Source: Thaumasiovibrio sp047250365
GTDB taxonomy: Bacteria; Pseudomonadota; Gammaproteobacteria; Enterobacterales; Vibrionaceae
Assembly (NCBI RefSeq): GCF_047250365.1
Contig: NZ_JBLBVL010000004.1
Coordinates: 124,001 to 188,000 of the forward strand
Length of the DNA stretch: 64,000 nucleotides
Direction of reading: 5' to 3'
The notes beneath the pieces were generated by a model. That model was not told the origin of the DNA, did no database searches, and saw nothing but the letters and a program-made list of their open reading frames with translations. This document shows positions 16,762 to 24,926 of the stretch, in pieces (the stretch's first letter is position 1; each line of letters opens with the position of its first letter). The position numbers and the translations under genes are program-made.

Positions 16762-16783
16762 AAAGCGGTCGCAAGGCCGCTTT
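16762..16783 (+). promoter_or_regulatory. hairpin with GCAA tetraloop between malP and malQ
   Basis: AAAGCGGTC-GCAA-GGCCGCTTT forms a nine-pair stem (one wobble) closed by a GNRA loop. There is no T-run after it, so it is not a normal terminator. The malQ Shine-Dalgarno GGAG follows two bases later. It may stabilise the malP end or set the malP:malQ ratio. Confidence 0.55.
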
Positions 16784-16794
16784 CGGAGAAAGCG

Positions 16795-18975
16795 ATGAAA
16801 GATAACCAAACATTAAAGAAAATCGCGGCATCGGCTGGGATGACAGATAGTTATATTAGTGCCTGGGGAGATGAGGCACATGTGTCTGATGAGACCATCC
16901 GTAAACTCCTTGCAGCGCTAGGCTATGATGTTCGCAATGATGAAACCTTGATTGAGTCGTCTAACAAAAAACGACGTAAAGATGTGCTTGGTAAGGTAAG
17001 CGTTCTACGTCAGACCGATGATAAACATATTTCACTTTGTTTAGGTGTGAGCGCACGAATTAGTGACTTCAGTTGGCAGTTGACGACTGAACAAGGTGAG
17101 CGCATTGAAGGCTACCTGCAAGCTCAAGTTGTTCGCGATGGCCGAAAAGATGATGGCCATTTAGTGTTTGCTTTACCTAAAGATTTACCCCTTGGTTACC
17201 ACAAGTTATTGGTACATAGAAAGCGTCGCAGAGCACCCTATGAGATGACGCTGATTGTTACGCCGAATGCTTGTTATAAGCAAGAAGCACTAGAAAATGA
17301 GCAGAAACTGTGGGGAACCAGTATTCAATTGTACTCTGTTCGTACTCAGCATAACTGGGGGATCGGCGATTTTGGTGATCTAAAACAATTGGTCACCGAA
17401 ATCGCAGCGCAAGGTGGTGATTTTGTCGGCTTGAACCCGATTCATTCGTTGTTCCCAGCCAACCCCGAAGGGGCGAGCCCGTACAGCCCATCTTCACGCC
17501 GTTGGTTGAACTTAATGTATATTGACGTGAGCTCCGTGCCTGAGTTTGCACAAAATTTGGATGCGCAAACGTTGGTTGGCAGTGCCGAATTTCAAACGCG
17601 CCTTCGCCAAGTTCGCGACACGGCATGGGTGGATTATTCTGAAGTTTCAGCCTTGAAGATGGCAGTGTTACCTATGCTATTTGATACCTTCACTTCGCGC
17701 CACCTTGAGCAAAACACGGCACGTGCTCAAGCGTTTAAGCGCTTTGTGCAAGAAGGGGGCGACAGCCTATTACAACAAGCCGCCTTTGACGCTTTGCATA
17801 CTGAGCTGAAAGCCAAAGATGATACTGTATGGGGATGGCCTGTATTCCCAGAGCATTACCGTCACTTCAATAATCAGGAAGTGCAGACATACATCAGAAA
17901 GAACGACCAAGCCGTGCAGACTTACATGTATCTGCAATGGATTGCTGACACCCAACTAGAAGAAGTGCAGTTGTTAGCGAAAGAGAAAGGTATGGTCATG
18001 GGCTTATATCGCGATTTAGCGGTAGGCGTGTGTGACTCGGGTGCTGAAACGTGGGCAGACAATGGGGCGCTATGCCAAGATGTGAGTGTTGGAGCACCGC
18101 CAGATATCTTGGGGCCGTTAGGTCAGAATTGGGGGCTACCACCGCTCAACCCTGAGTTTCTTCAAGAGAGTGCATATCGACCGTTTGTTGATCTATTGCG
18201 TGCCAATATGCGTAACTGCGGCGCATTGCGTATTGATCATGTTCTTGGCTTGCTGCGTTTATGGTGGATACCTAAGGGTGACTCAGCTAAAGAAGGGGCG
18301 TACATGTACTACCCTGTTGAAGATTTAATGGCCATTCTTGCTTTAGAGAGTCATCGCTATCAGTGTACTGTCATTGGTGAAGACTTAGGAACGGTTCCAG
18401 ATGAGATTGTTGATCAGCTTGCGGATGGCGGGGTTCACTCTTATAAAGTGTTCTTTTTCGAAACGTCGAAAGAGGACGGAGGATTTATTTCTCCAGCTCA
18501 TTATGCGCCACAGTCGATGGCCACCCTTTGCACACATGATATGCCTACGCTGCGCGGTTTCTGGCATTGCGATGATTTGAAAATGGGCGCGGAACTGGGC
18601 CTGTATCCTGATGATGAGCAATTGCAGGGCTTGTTTAACTCTCGAGCGGAAAGTAAGCAAAAAATTCTAGATAGTATTGCTTGGCATGGTTATTTGCCCG
18701 AGGGGGTTGGGTCCAATGCACAATATGTTCCAATGGATCGTTATCTTAGTGATGCGATGCAGCTACACTTGGCTGCGGGGTCAAGCGCACTACTGAGTTT
18801 GCAGCTTGAAGATTGGTTAGAGATGGATAAGCCGGTGAATATTCCCGGTACCGTTGACGAATATCCAAACTGGCGCCGTAAGCTATCTCACAACTTGGAA
18901 GATATTTTTACCAAACCAGAGATTACAGCGCTAACGCGAAAGTTAACTGATGTGCGCAAGCAGGCATCTAACTAA
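16795..18975 (+). CDS. malQ: 4-alpha-glucanotransferase (amylomaltase)
   Basis: The 726-residue GH77 enzyme disproportionates maltodextrins in the cytoplasm, making chains long enough for MalP. An N-terminal extension of about 150 residues is typical of the gammaproteobacterial form. The catalytic core has 'LWGTSIQLYSVRTQHNWGIGDFGDLKQL', 'NPEGASPYSPSSRRWLN', the nucleophile region 'GALRIDHVLGLLRLWWIP', the acid 'IGEDLGTVPDEI' and 'TLCTHDMPTLRGFW'. ATG 16795 has GGAG at the right distance. The frame runs back into malP but without homology. An intrinsic terminator follows. Confidence 0.95.
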   Translation: MKDNQTLKKIAASAGMTDSYISAWGDEAHVSDETIRKLLAALGYDVRNDETLIESSNKKRRKDVLGKVSVLRQTDDKHISLCLGVSARISDFSWQLTTEQGERIEGYLQAQVVRDGRKDDGHLVFALPKDLPLGYHKLLVHRKRRRAPYEMTLIVTPNACYKQEALENEQKLWGTSIQLYSVRTQHNWGIGDFGDLKQLVTEIAAQGGDFVGLNPIHSLFPANPEGASPYSPSSRRWLNLMYIDVSSVPEFAQNLDAQTLVGSAEFQTRLRQVRDTAWVDYSEVSALKMAVLPMLFDTFTSRHLEQNTARAQAFKRFVQEGGDSLLQQAAFDALHTELKAKDDTVWGWPVFPEHYRHFNNQEVQTYIRKNDQAVQTYMYLQWIADTQLEEVQLLAKEKGMVMGLYRDLAVGVCDSGAETWADNGALCQDVSVGAPPDILGPLGQNWGLPPLNPEFLQESAYRPFVDLLRANMRNCGALRIDHVLGLLRLWWIPKGDSAKEGAYMYYPVEDLMAILALESHRYQCTVIGEDLGTVPDEIVDQLADGGVHSYKVFFFETSKEDGGFISPAHYAPQSMATLCTHDMPTLRGFWHCDDLKMGAELGLYPDDEQLQGLFNSRAESKQKILDSIAWHGYLPEGVGSNAQYVPMDRYLSDAMQLHLAAGSSALLSLQLEDWLEMDKPVNIPGTVDEYPNWRRKLSHNLEDIFTKPEITALTRKLTDVRKQASN

Positions 18976-19001
18976 ATAAGTGCAAGGTATAACAGCATAT
19001 T

Positions 19002-19028
19002 AAAAGCCGGCATTGTGTCGGCTTTTTT
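19002..19028 (+). terminator. intrinsic terminator of malPQ
   Basis: AAAAGCCG-N9-CGGCTTTT with a continuing T-run, 27 bases past the malQ stop. Confidence 0.85.
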
Positions 19029-19097
19029 ATTCGTTCTATCTTCGATCTGTAATGTGAGCTTTAGTACGGATGGTGCATGACGTTGTTGATATTATCT

Positions 19098-19133
19098 CTA
19101 ATGCTAATGCTAATGCTAATGCTAATGCTAAAG
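19098..19133 (+). repeat. tandem hexamer repeat (CTAATG)5 CTAAAG
   Basis: Five perfect CTAATG units and one degenerate unit lie in the leader of glgB. The period of six means copy-number change would not shift a reading frame but would alter promoter or leader spacing by about half a helical turn per unit. Confidence 0.9.
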
Positions 19134-19307
19134 CACGAAGTTCGGCATCCCGTGTTGGTATCTTTACTTGTTATTATGGAAAAGTGGCAAATGAATATGT
19201 CAATGTGCGATGGAGGGTGGTATTTTACATAGTATGTGCCAATGGTCGCATATTGGCATCAATGATTAATGGACTATTAGACGTCATTCAGGATTAGATA
19301 GGGTGTT

Positions 19308-21515
19308 ATGCATTACGAATCAGAAATAGCGTTCCCGCCAAAGTTCGAAGGGAATAATTCACACTTACGGCAGTTAGAAGAAGCGGCATTTAATAACCCT
19401 TTTGCAGTTATTGGTCCGCTCTATGAGGATAGTCTTGCAGCATTGCGGGTATTTATTCCTGGTGCTGATGGCGTCGTAGTTGAAACCTTAGATGGTTGTC
19501 AGTATCCGATGCAGCGTGAGGAAGGAAGTTGCTTTATCGTTACGGATAAAATGGACTTTTCAGCTCGCTTTTATCGTTTACATATTAATTGGCAAGGCGT
19601 TATACAAACGATTGTTGATCCATACCAATTTCATGACATTTTACCTTCTGTTGATGCATTATATGCACCACACCTCATGCACACTCAAATGGGTGCCCAG
19701 TTAGTTACATTAATTCGTGAAGGACAACCAGTTACCGGTGTTCGATTTTTAACGTATGCACCTAACGCCTCGTCTGTTAGTGTGGTGGGTAACTTTAATG
19801 AGTGGGATGGTCGTCGCCATCCGATGCAACGTTTAGATAACGGCTTATGGGGATTGTTTATTCCTGAATTATCTCCAGGTGTTCAGTATAAATATGAGCT
19901 AAAAGATCGTGATGGGCAGGGGTTGCCCCATAAACAGGATCCTTGGGGGTATCAGGCGGAACAATACCCGTCTTTTGCGTCGGTTGTATATGATCAGCGC
20001 GCGTATGCGTGGCAAGATAAAGCGTGGCAAGATCGCCCAGTAACACACAAGCACAAAGAGGCATTGTCGTTTTACGAGCTGCATGCTGGCTCGTGGCGCC
20101 GTGGTGACGATGGTCAATTTCTTTCTTACCGGGAATTGGCATCAACATTAATACCGTACTTGGTTGAGATGGGCTATACCCATGTTGAAATGATGCCTAT
20201 TTCAGAGCATCCCTTTTACGGTTCATGGGGCTATCAGCCGATTGGCCTTTTCGCACCAACCAGCCGCTATGGCACGCCCGATGACTTTAAGTTTTTTGTT
20301 GATCAATGCCACCAAGCTGGAATTGGCGTTGTCTTAGATTGGGTTCCCGCTCATTTTCCTTCCGACGAGCATGGCCTAGCGAACTTTGATGGCACAGCGC
20401 TATACCATGATCCTGATCCACGGCGTGGTTGGCATAATGATTGGAATAGTTATATTTATGATTATGGTCGCGATCACGTTCGACGCTTCCTTATCTCAAA
20501 TGCCTTGTACTGGTTAGAGCATTTTCATATCGATGGTTTACGTGTGGATGCGGTGGCGTCGATGCTCTACCTTGACTACTCGCGTAATGACGGTGAGTGG
20601 ATCCCTAACCATGATGGTGGCAATGAGAACTATGATGCCATCTCATTGCTGCGCTGGTTTAATGAAGAAGTCTATAAGCATTACCCTAATGCGATGACCA
20701 TAGCGGAGGAATCTACCGCTTTTCCTGGTGTTACTCAGCCGACCTCTATGAATGGCTTAGGATTTGGGTTTAAGTGGAATATGGGCTGGATGCACGATAG
20801 CCTTAGCTATGTGAAGGAAGACCCGATTCACCGTAAATATCATCACAACACCATTACCTTCCCGTTGATTTATTCCTTCAGTGAAAACTATGTTTTATCA
20901 CTGTCTCATGATGAAGTGGTATACGGTAAAGGTTCCATCATGCACAAAATGCCGGGCGATGAGTGGCAACAAGCTGCCAATGTTCGCGCTTATCTGGGCT
21001 ATATGTATGGGCAACCCGGTAAAAAGCTTAATTTCATGGGAACTGAAATAGGCCAGACGGCAGAATGGGCTCATGAAGGGCAGTTGGAGTGGCACTGGCT
21101 ACAATACGATAAGCACTACGGTATGCAGCAACTGGTGAAAGCGCTAAATACGCTGTATTGCAGCGAACCTGCTTTGTATCAGCGTGACCATGATCCAAAA
21201 GGGTTTGAGTGGCGTGAGCAAAATGATGCAGAGCACAGTATCTTGGCACATGAACGCTTTGATGATGCCGGAAATCGAGTCTTAGTCATTACTAACTTCA
21301 CGCCGACCGCTCGCATTGGCTATCAGTTGGGTGTACCTGTTGATAACGGGCAGTATGATTTATTGTTGAATACTGACAGCGCGGAGTTCTGGGGAAGTGA
21401 TGCAACGGTAAAACCAAGCTTAACGGTGTACGCAGAACAATCGCATAGTCTTGAACAGTCGGTGTACATTGACTTACCGCCATTGGCAACACTGTTTTAT
21501 AAGTATCGACGCTGA
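19308..21515 (+). CDS. glgB: 1,4-alpha-glucan branching enzyme
   Basis: The 735-residue GH13 enzyme introduces alpha-1,6 branches in glycogen. It has an N-terminal N1 region (1-115), a CBM48-like domain (about 130-225, 'VRFLTYAPNASSVSVVGNFNEWDGRRHPM'), then the GH13 barrel: 'WVPAHFPSDEHGL', 'HIDGLRVDAVASMLYLDYSR' with the catalytic Asp, 'MTIAEESTAFPGVT' with the acid Glu, and 'LSLSHDEVVYGKGSI'. The length fits gammaproteobacterial GlgB. It lies behind malPQ but past a terminator and its own leader. glgC lies 36 kb away, and glgA and glgX are not in the window. Confidence 0.95.
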   Translation: MHYESEIAFPPKFEGNNSHLRQLEEAAFNNPFAVIGPLYEDSLAALRVFIPGADGVVVETLDGCQYPMQREEGSCFIVTDKMDFSARFYRLHINWQGVIQTIVDPYQFHDILPSVDALYAPHLMHTQMGAQLVTLIREGQPVTGVRFLTYAPNASSVSVVGNFNEWDGRRHPMQRLDNGLWGLFIPELSPGVQYKYELKDRDGQGLPHKQDPWGYQAEQYPSFASVVYDQRAYAWQDKAWQDRPVTHKHKEALSFYELHAGSWRRGDDGQFLSYRELASTLIPYLVEMGYTHVEMMPISEHPFYGSWGYQPIGLFAPTSRYGTPDDFKFFVDQCHQAGIGVVLDWVPAHFPSDEHGLANFDGTALYHDPDPRRGWHNDWNSYIYDYGRDHVRRFLISNALYWLEHFHIDGLRVDAVASMLYLDYSRNDGEWIPNHDGGNENYDAISLLRWFNEEVYKHYPNAMTIAEESTAFPGVTQPTSMNGLGFGFKWNMGWMHDSLSYVKEDPIHRKYHHNTITFPLIYSFSENYVLSLSHDEVVYGKGSIMHKMPGDEWQQAANVRAYLGYMYGQPGKKLNFMGTEIGQTAEWAHEGQLEWHWLQYDKHYGMQQLVKALNTLYCSEPALYQRDHDPKGFEWREQNDAEHSILAHERFDDAGNRVLVITNFTPTARIGYQLGVPVDNGQYDLLLNTDSAEFWGSDATVKPSLTVYAEQSHSLEQSVYIDLPPLATLFYKYRR

Positions 21516-21549
21516 TTGTTGCGTTCTAATTCGTGATTGAATAGATGAA

Positions 21550-21580
21550 AAAACGGCTCGCTGGTATAGCGAGCCGTTTT
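21550..21580 (+). terminator. strong terminator after glgB (symmetrical)
   Basis: AAAACGGCTCGCT-N5-AGCGAGCCGTTTT. With A-run and T-run on opposite sides it can act for both glgB and the convergent ATPase gene. Confidence 0.9.
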
Positions 21581-21669
21581 ATTGTTTGTTGTCGTTATGT
21601 CAATAAACATACGACATGAACCGTATCAACTTGCGTTATTTTGACCCACTCTTAGCTCGATAACGGTCA

Positions 21670-23313
21670 TTATTTAAATTCAGCTTTACGCATACGATTA
21701 AGTACCGCCATTGCTTCAATGGCACGCGGCTTAGCAAGATCACCCCAGGCTGGCATCATACGATACCAGTCGGTATGCAATGCTTTTTCAAAGGCACTTG
21801 CAGGGTGTTTTACCCACCCTTTTTGTTGGGCTAGTTGAAACCATAGCCAGCCAATAGTGTTTAGTTGGCTTGCATCGTTCAGTTGCGCGATCGCGCTAAC
21901 ATCTATCCATTCACGGCCAAAACGTAGTGCACTCTTATCTTTAGCTTGAATTCGGAATTTTCCGTCTTCTAATAGCCCTTTTAACATTCCGCTGCTAATT
22001 TGACGAGCGCGTGGTTTTTGCAGTGTATCTTCCGTTTCTGTTTGGCGTTGTGTTGGGTGCTGAGCAATAACCTCACGGGCTTTTTCTGTCACATCAACAG
22101 GCTGGTAATCATGCATCTGAATAACCGTATCGGCCATGTCAAGGTAGTCGCCTGAACCGCCCATCACCAACAATACTGACGTGTTTAATTGGTCACGCAG
22201 TTGTTGAATACGATCAATCAGCGGTGTAATTGGTTCTTGATCTTTAACCACCAGTGCTTGCATACGCTCGTCGCGAATCATGAAGTTGGTGGCTGAGGTA
22301 TCTTCATCAATTAACAGCGAGGTTGCCCCAGCTTCTAGCGACTCTTGCAACCACGCTGCTTGGCTGGTGGAGCCAGACGCATTTTGCGTGGAAAAGCTAT
22401 CTGTCGCTTTGCCCATCGGTAAGTGGTTTATATAAGGAGACAGGTCAAGCTGGTGAACACAGCGTCCATCTTCAGCGCGGATTTTCACTGCATTGGCTTC
22501 TGTAACGACACGGTGTCGACCATCGTTGGCCACATGATCATAGATCCCTTGTTCTATCGCATTCAGTAATGTTGATTTGCCGTGGAATCCGCCACCTACA
22601 ATCAATGTAATGCCTTTTCTTATGCCCATGCCAACAATCTCACCGCTGTGTGGCGTTGAGAGTGACACCGCTAAGTTATCAGGGCTAACAAAAGGCTGTG
22701 CTTCGTCTAAGGGCAGGTCTACATTACCCGCTAGCCGCGGTAAAATGCTGCCATTGGCAATAAAAGCAGTGAGGTTATGTTGTTCAAGTTGTTCACGCAG
22801 TGCGACTTGATCTTCGATAGTTTGGCAATGCGCGGTCATGGCATCAATATCTAGCTCACGTGCCAGTGTTATTTTGCGGATGACTTTCGGCAGCGTAAAT
22901 GTCATCAGATTTAACGCTTGTTTCGCAATAATCGTTCGTCCATCGGCTGGCAGATCGAGGCGGAAACGTAATTCGATAGCATCATCATCAAACACCACTG
23001 AAGTGCGATCTAGCACTGTCTGCCCGGGTTTATCGATACTAATATGGTTATCTTGTTGTACCAAGGCGGCAAACTGACGTGTTAGGTAGTCACGTGCTGC
23101 GCGCTGGAAATCACACGAGGTTTCTTTCAACCATGCAAGGTCGGTTAGCGACCAATTGCGGCGCGCACGAACTCGACAAGGCGGGGCATATGGGTCGGCC
23201 TGAACAGTATCAATGTGCAGACTAAAATCGACAAACTGATAATCGCCCTTGAGGCTGTTGTAACTGCGATAGTTTTTTCGATCAATTTTTTTTAGTTTAT
23301 GTTCAAGAACGTC
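21670..23313 (-). CDS. ABC-class P-loop ATPase (ABC_ATPase family)
   Basis: This approximately 547-residue soluble protein is of the 'predicted ATPase of the ABC class' family (PF09818 type). The Walker A is 'LIVGGGFHGKSTLLNAIEQGIYDH'. The signature-like and Walker B region is 'WLQESLEAGATSLLIDEDTSATNFMIRDERMQALV', followed by 'TSVLLVMGGSGDYLDMADTVIQM'. Members have no transport partner and their role is unresolved, with nucleic-acid or RNA-related work suspected for relatives (established only weakly). The start at 23313 ('MDVLEHKLKKIDRKNY') matches the family's usual beginning. An ATG at 23352 is also possible. Confidence 0.85.
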   Translation of the reverse strand, partial: DVLEHKLKKIDRKNYRSYNSLKGDYQFVDFSLHIDTVQADPYAPPCRVRARRNWSLTDLAWLKETSCDFQRAARDYLTRQFAALVQQDNHISIDKPGQTVLDRTSVVFDDDAIELRFRLDLPADGRTIIAKQALNLMTFTLPKVIRKITLARELDIDAMTAHCQTIEDQVALREQLEQHNLTAFIANGSILPRLAGNVDLPLDEAQPFVSPDNLAVSLSTPHSGEIVGMGIRKGITLIVGGGFHGKSTLLNAIEQGIYDHVANDGRHRVVTEANAVKIRAEDGRCVHQLDLSPYINHLPMGKATDSFSTQNASGSTSQAAWLQESLEAGATSLLIDEDTSATNFMIRDERMQALVVKDQEPITPLIDRIQQLRDQLNTSVLLVMGGSGDYLDMADTVIQMHDYQPVDVTEKAREVIAQHPTQRQTETEDTLQKPRARQISSGMLKGLLEDGKFRIQAKDKSALRFGREWIDVSAIAQLNDASQLNTIGWLWFQLAQQKGWVKHPASAFEKALHTDWYRMMPAWGDLAKPRAIEAMAVLNRMRKAEFK

Positions 23314-23423
23314 CATAGCTCGTCTCAGTGAGTGCAATTTTGCGCGCATCATACCCTAATATGAATCAACCAGTAAGGGGAGAATGACATCCCCCTCTGT
23401 TTGGCTGTGTCTCTTGTCTGCTG

Positions 23424-23969
23424 TTACTGCCAATGTATCTTAATTTTGTTATTTATAATCTGGAGTTCTGGTTCGGACTTTTTCAATAAGGACTGCTTGA
23501 AATCTGCGTCACTTAAGCGATAGATAGGGCGGGTTGATAATAGTTGCTCGACCAAAGTCACCAGTGGCATTAATGGCTGTGAGTTACTGAATATATCAAA
23601 AGTATCAGGATTAACATCGACATCATCGAGTTTTAGGTAGTTGAGAAAAACTGCCCCTTCTTCTTTGTCGTAATAGGGTACCGCACTCATGTTGACCTTG
23701 ATATCAGCCTGTTGATTCGGTAATCCCATGATCTCAACTGACGCCTTCGCCGTGGTTTCTAAATTGACACGGTCTGATGCGATGCGGCCTATACCAACAT
23801 CGACATTGTCGAAGGTGAGATGAGCAACTGCAATGCCTTCAATGCCAACTGAACGTTCAAAGCCTGTGTTGTCATTGAGATAACGCTGAATATCATTTTC
23901 GGTAACAGTGTAGCTGGCACAGCCATTTAAAAAGATAAACAAGCTGGTGGTTAAGAGTAAGCGCAACAT
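23424..23969 (-). CDS. DUF1439 lipoprotein, YceB-like
   Basis: The 181-residue protein has a lipoprotein signal 'LRLLLTTSLFIFLNGCAS', with lipobox L-N-G-C, so it should be attached to the membrane in the periplasm. The rest, 'YTVTENDIQRYLND', 'VDVGIGRIASDRVNLETTAKASVEIMG' and 'VNPDTFDIFSNSQPLMPLVTLVEQLL', fits DUF1439/YceB, a lipid-binding-like (TULIP-like) fold of unknown role. The start at 23969 follows GGAGGCTCT. Five residues upstream are probably not translated. The transcript runs toward the ABC-class ATPase, 110 bases away. Confidence 0.85.
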   Translation of the reverse strand: MLRLLLTTSLFIFLNGCASYTVTENDIQRYLNDNTGFERSVGIEGIAVAHLTFDNVDVGIGRIASDRVNLETTAKASVEIMGLPNQQADIKVNMSAVPYYDKEEGAVFLNYLKLDDVDVNPDTFDIFSNSQPLMPLVTLVEQLLSTRPIYRLSDADFKQSLLKKSEPELQIINNKIKIHWQ

Positions 23970-24179
23970 AGAGCCTCCGATCATTTCATTCTATCGCTGA
24001 TAAATGATGTTGTATGAGTTTGAACAAATGGTATTTAGCAACAAGTATTTGCTGATATACAGAGGGTTGCTGACCCAGTTTCAAGACAGTTTTGTAACTG
24101 CGACATTATGGCTTGGTTGGCGCGAGTAGGGCTGAGTGGTAAACTCGGCGCATTAGAGTATTTGACAGGTTAGAGCAAT

Positions 24180-24458
24180 ATGGCACAAACAGCCCACGCA
24201 CTTCACATCTTGGTGAAACACAAAGAACAAGCTGAAGACATTATGAAGCAGCTAAAGAAAGGTAAGAAGTTTGCAGACCTTGCACGTAAACACTCCACTT
24301 GCCCATCTGGTAAAAAGGGTGGTGATTTAGGGGAGTTCCGCAAAGGCCAGATGGTGCCGCAATTCGATAAAGCGGTCTTCCAAGGTGAAACCATCACACC
24401 TCAACTAGTCAAGACCAAGTTTGGGTGGCATATCGTAAAGGTGCTTTGGCGTACCTAA
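24180..24458 (+). CDS. ppiC: peptidyl-prolyl cis-trans isomerase, parvulin type
   Basis: The 92-residue protein is a single parvulin domain without signal peptide, so cytoplasmic like E. coli PpiC. It shows 'AHALHILVKHKEQAEDIMKQLKKGKKFADLARKHSTCPSGKKGGDLGEFRKGQMVPQFDKAVF' and the ending 'VKTKFGWHIVKVLWR'. It catalyses proline isomerisation in folding proteins. It is monocistronic, ended by a strong terminator. Confidence 0.95.
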   Translation: MAQTAHALHILVKHKEQAEDIMKQLKKGKKFADLARKHSTCPSGKKGGDLGEFRKGQMVPQFDKAVFQGETITPQLVKTKFGWHIVKVLWRT

Positions 24459-24554
24459 TGCGCAATGGCATACAATTTACACTTAAAAGTAGCCATATAA
24501 GGCTAATGCCCAATAGTTAAGTCTCTGATCAGTAGCATGATTCTACGATTGGAT

Positions 24555-24592
24555 AAAAAAACGCTCAAGCACCATGCTTGAGCGTTTTTTTT
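24555..24592 (+). terminator. intrinsic terminator of ppiC
   Basis: ACGCTCAAGC-ACCAT-GCTTGAGCGT flanked by A6 and T8. Confidence 0.9.
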
Positions 24593-24843
24593 GCTAGCTC
24601 AATGGTTTATGTAACAAAGCCATAAACTATCCTGAGTATGCATTCACTCATTGTTCCTTCGTTATTTTTAGTTGCTCTACACAAACATTTATTCATGAAA
24701 TCACGTTTTTTAAGACCCTAGCGACCCATTTGAGTTCTGCTGCACGAGTTATCAATGTGAGATTGGTTTGTGATGCAACTACGAACCATACCTTTACTGT
24801 GATCGACATACAACTTTCTAACAATTATTATTGATGCAACATG

Positions 24844-24858
24844 GATTGTAGGACAATC
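24844..24858 (+). promoter_or_regulatory. putative GntR/FCD operator at the cit promoter
   Basis: GATTGTAGGACAATC is a perfect dyad (six-base arms, three-base centre). Its core TTGTAGGACAA fits the FadR-subfamily consensus TNGTNNNACNA at every defined position. It touches the candidate -10 TATATT. The GntR/FCD gene closing the cluster is the obvious regulator. Confidence 0.6.
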
Positions 24859-24926
24859 TATATTTTTGTACTTCAATATCCTTACGTTCACCTCAATACT
24901 ATGTTGTTAGTAAAGGAGTTACTTTC

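Larger units (their letters stand above)
18976..19307. promoter_or_regulatory. malQ-glgB intergenic region
   Basis: After the malQ terminator the 332-base gap carries a six-unit hexamer repeat (19098-19133) about 175 bases before glgB, and presumably the glgB promoter. A 75-codon ATG frame (19070-19297) reads through the repeat as Asn-Ala repeats. It has no good ribosome site or homology and is not called a gene. Confidence 0.5.
24459..24926. promoter_or_regulatory. ppiC-citS intergenic region with citrate operon promoter
   Basis: After the ppiC terminator about 330 AT-rich bases lead to citS. The clear element is the GntR-type dyad at 24844-24858, followed at once by TATATT. The -35 region is poor, suggesting dependence on an activator. 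AAGGAG precedes the citS ATG. Confidence 0.5.

Noticed and set aside
19070..19297. 75-codon frame encoding an Asn-Ala repeat upstream of glgB
   Set aside because: The repeat residues are explained by the CTAATG hexamer array. The start has no ribosome site, and the remainder has odd composition.
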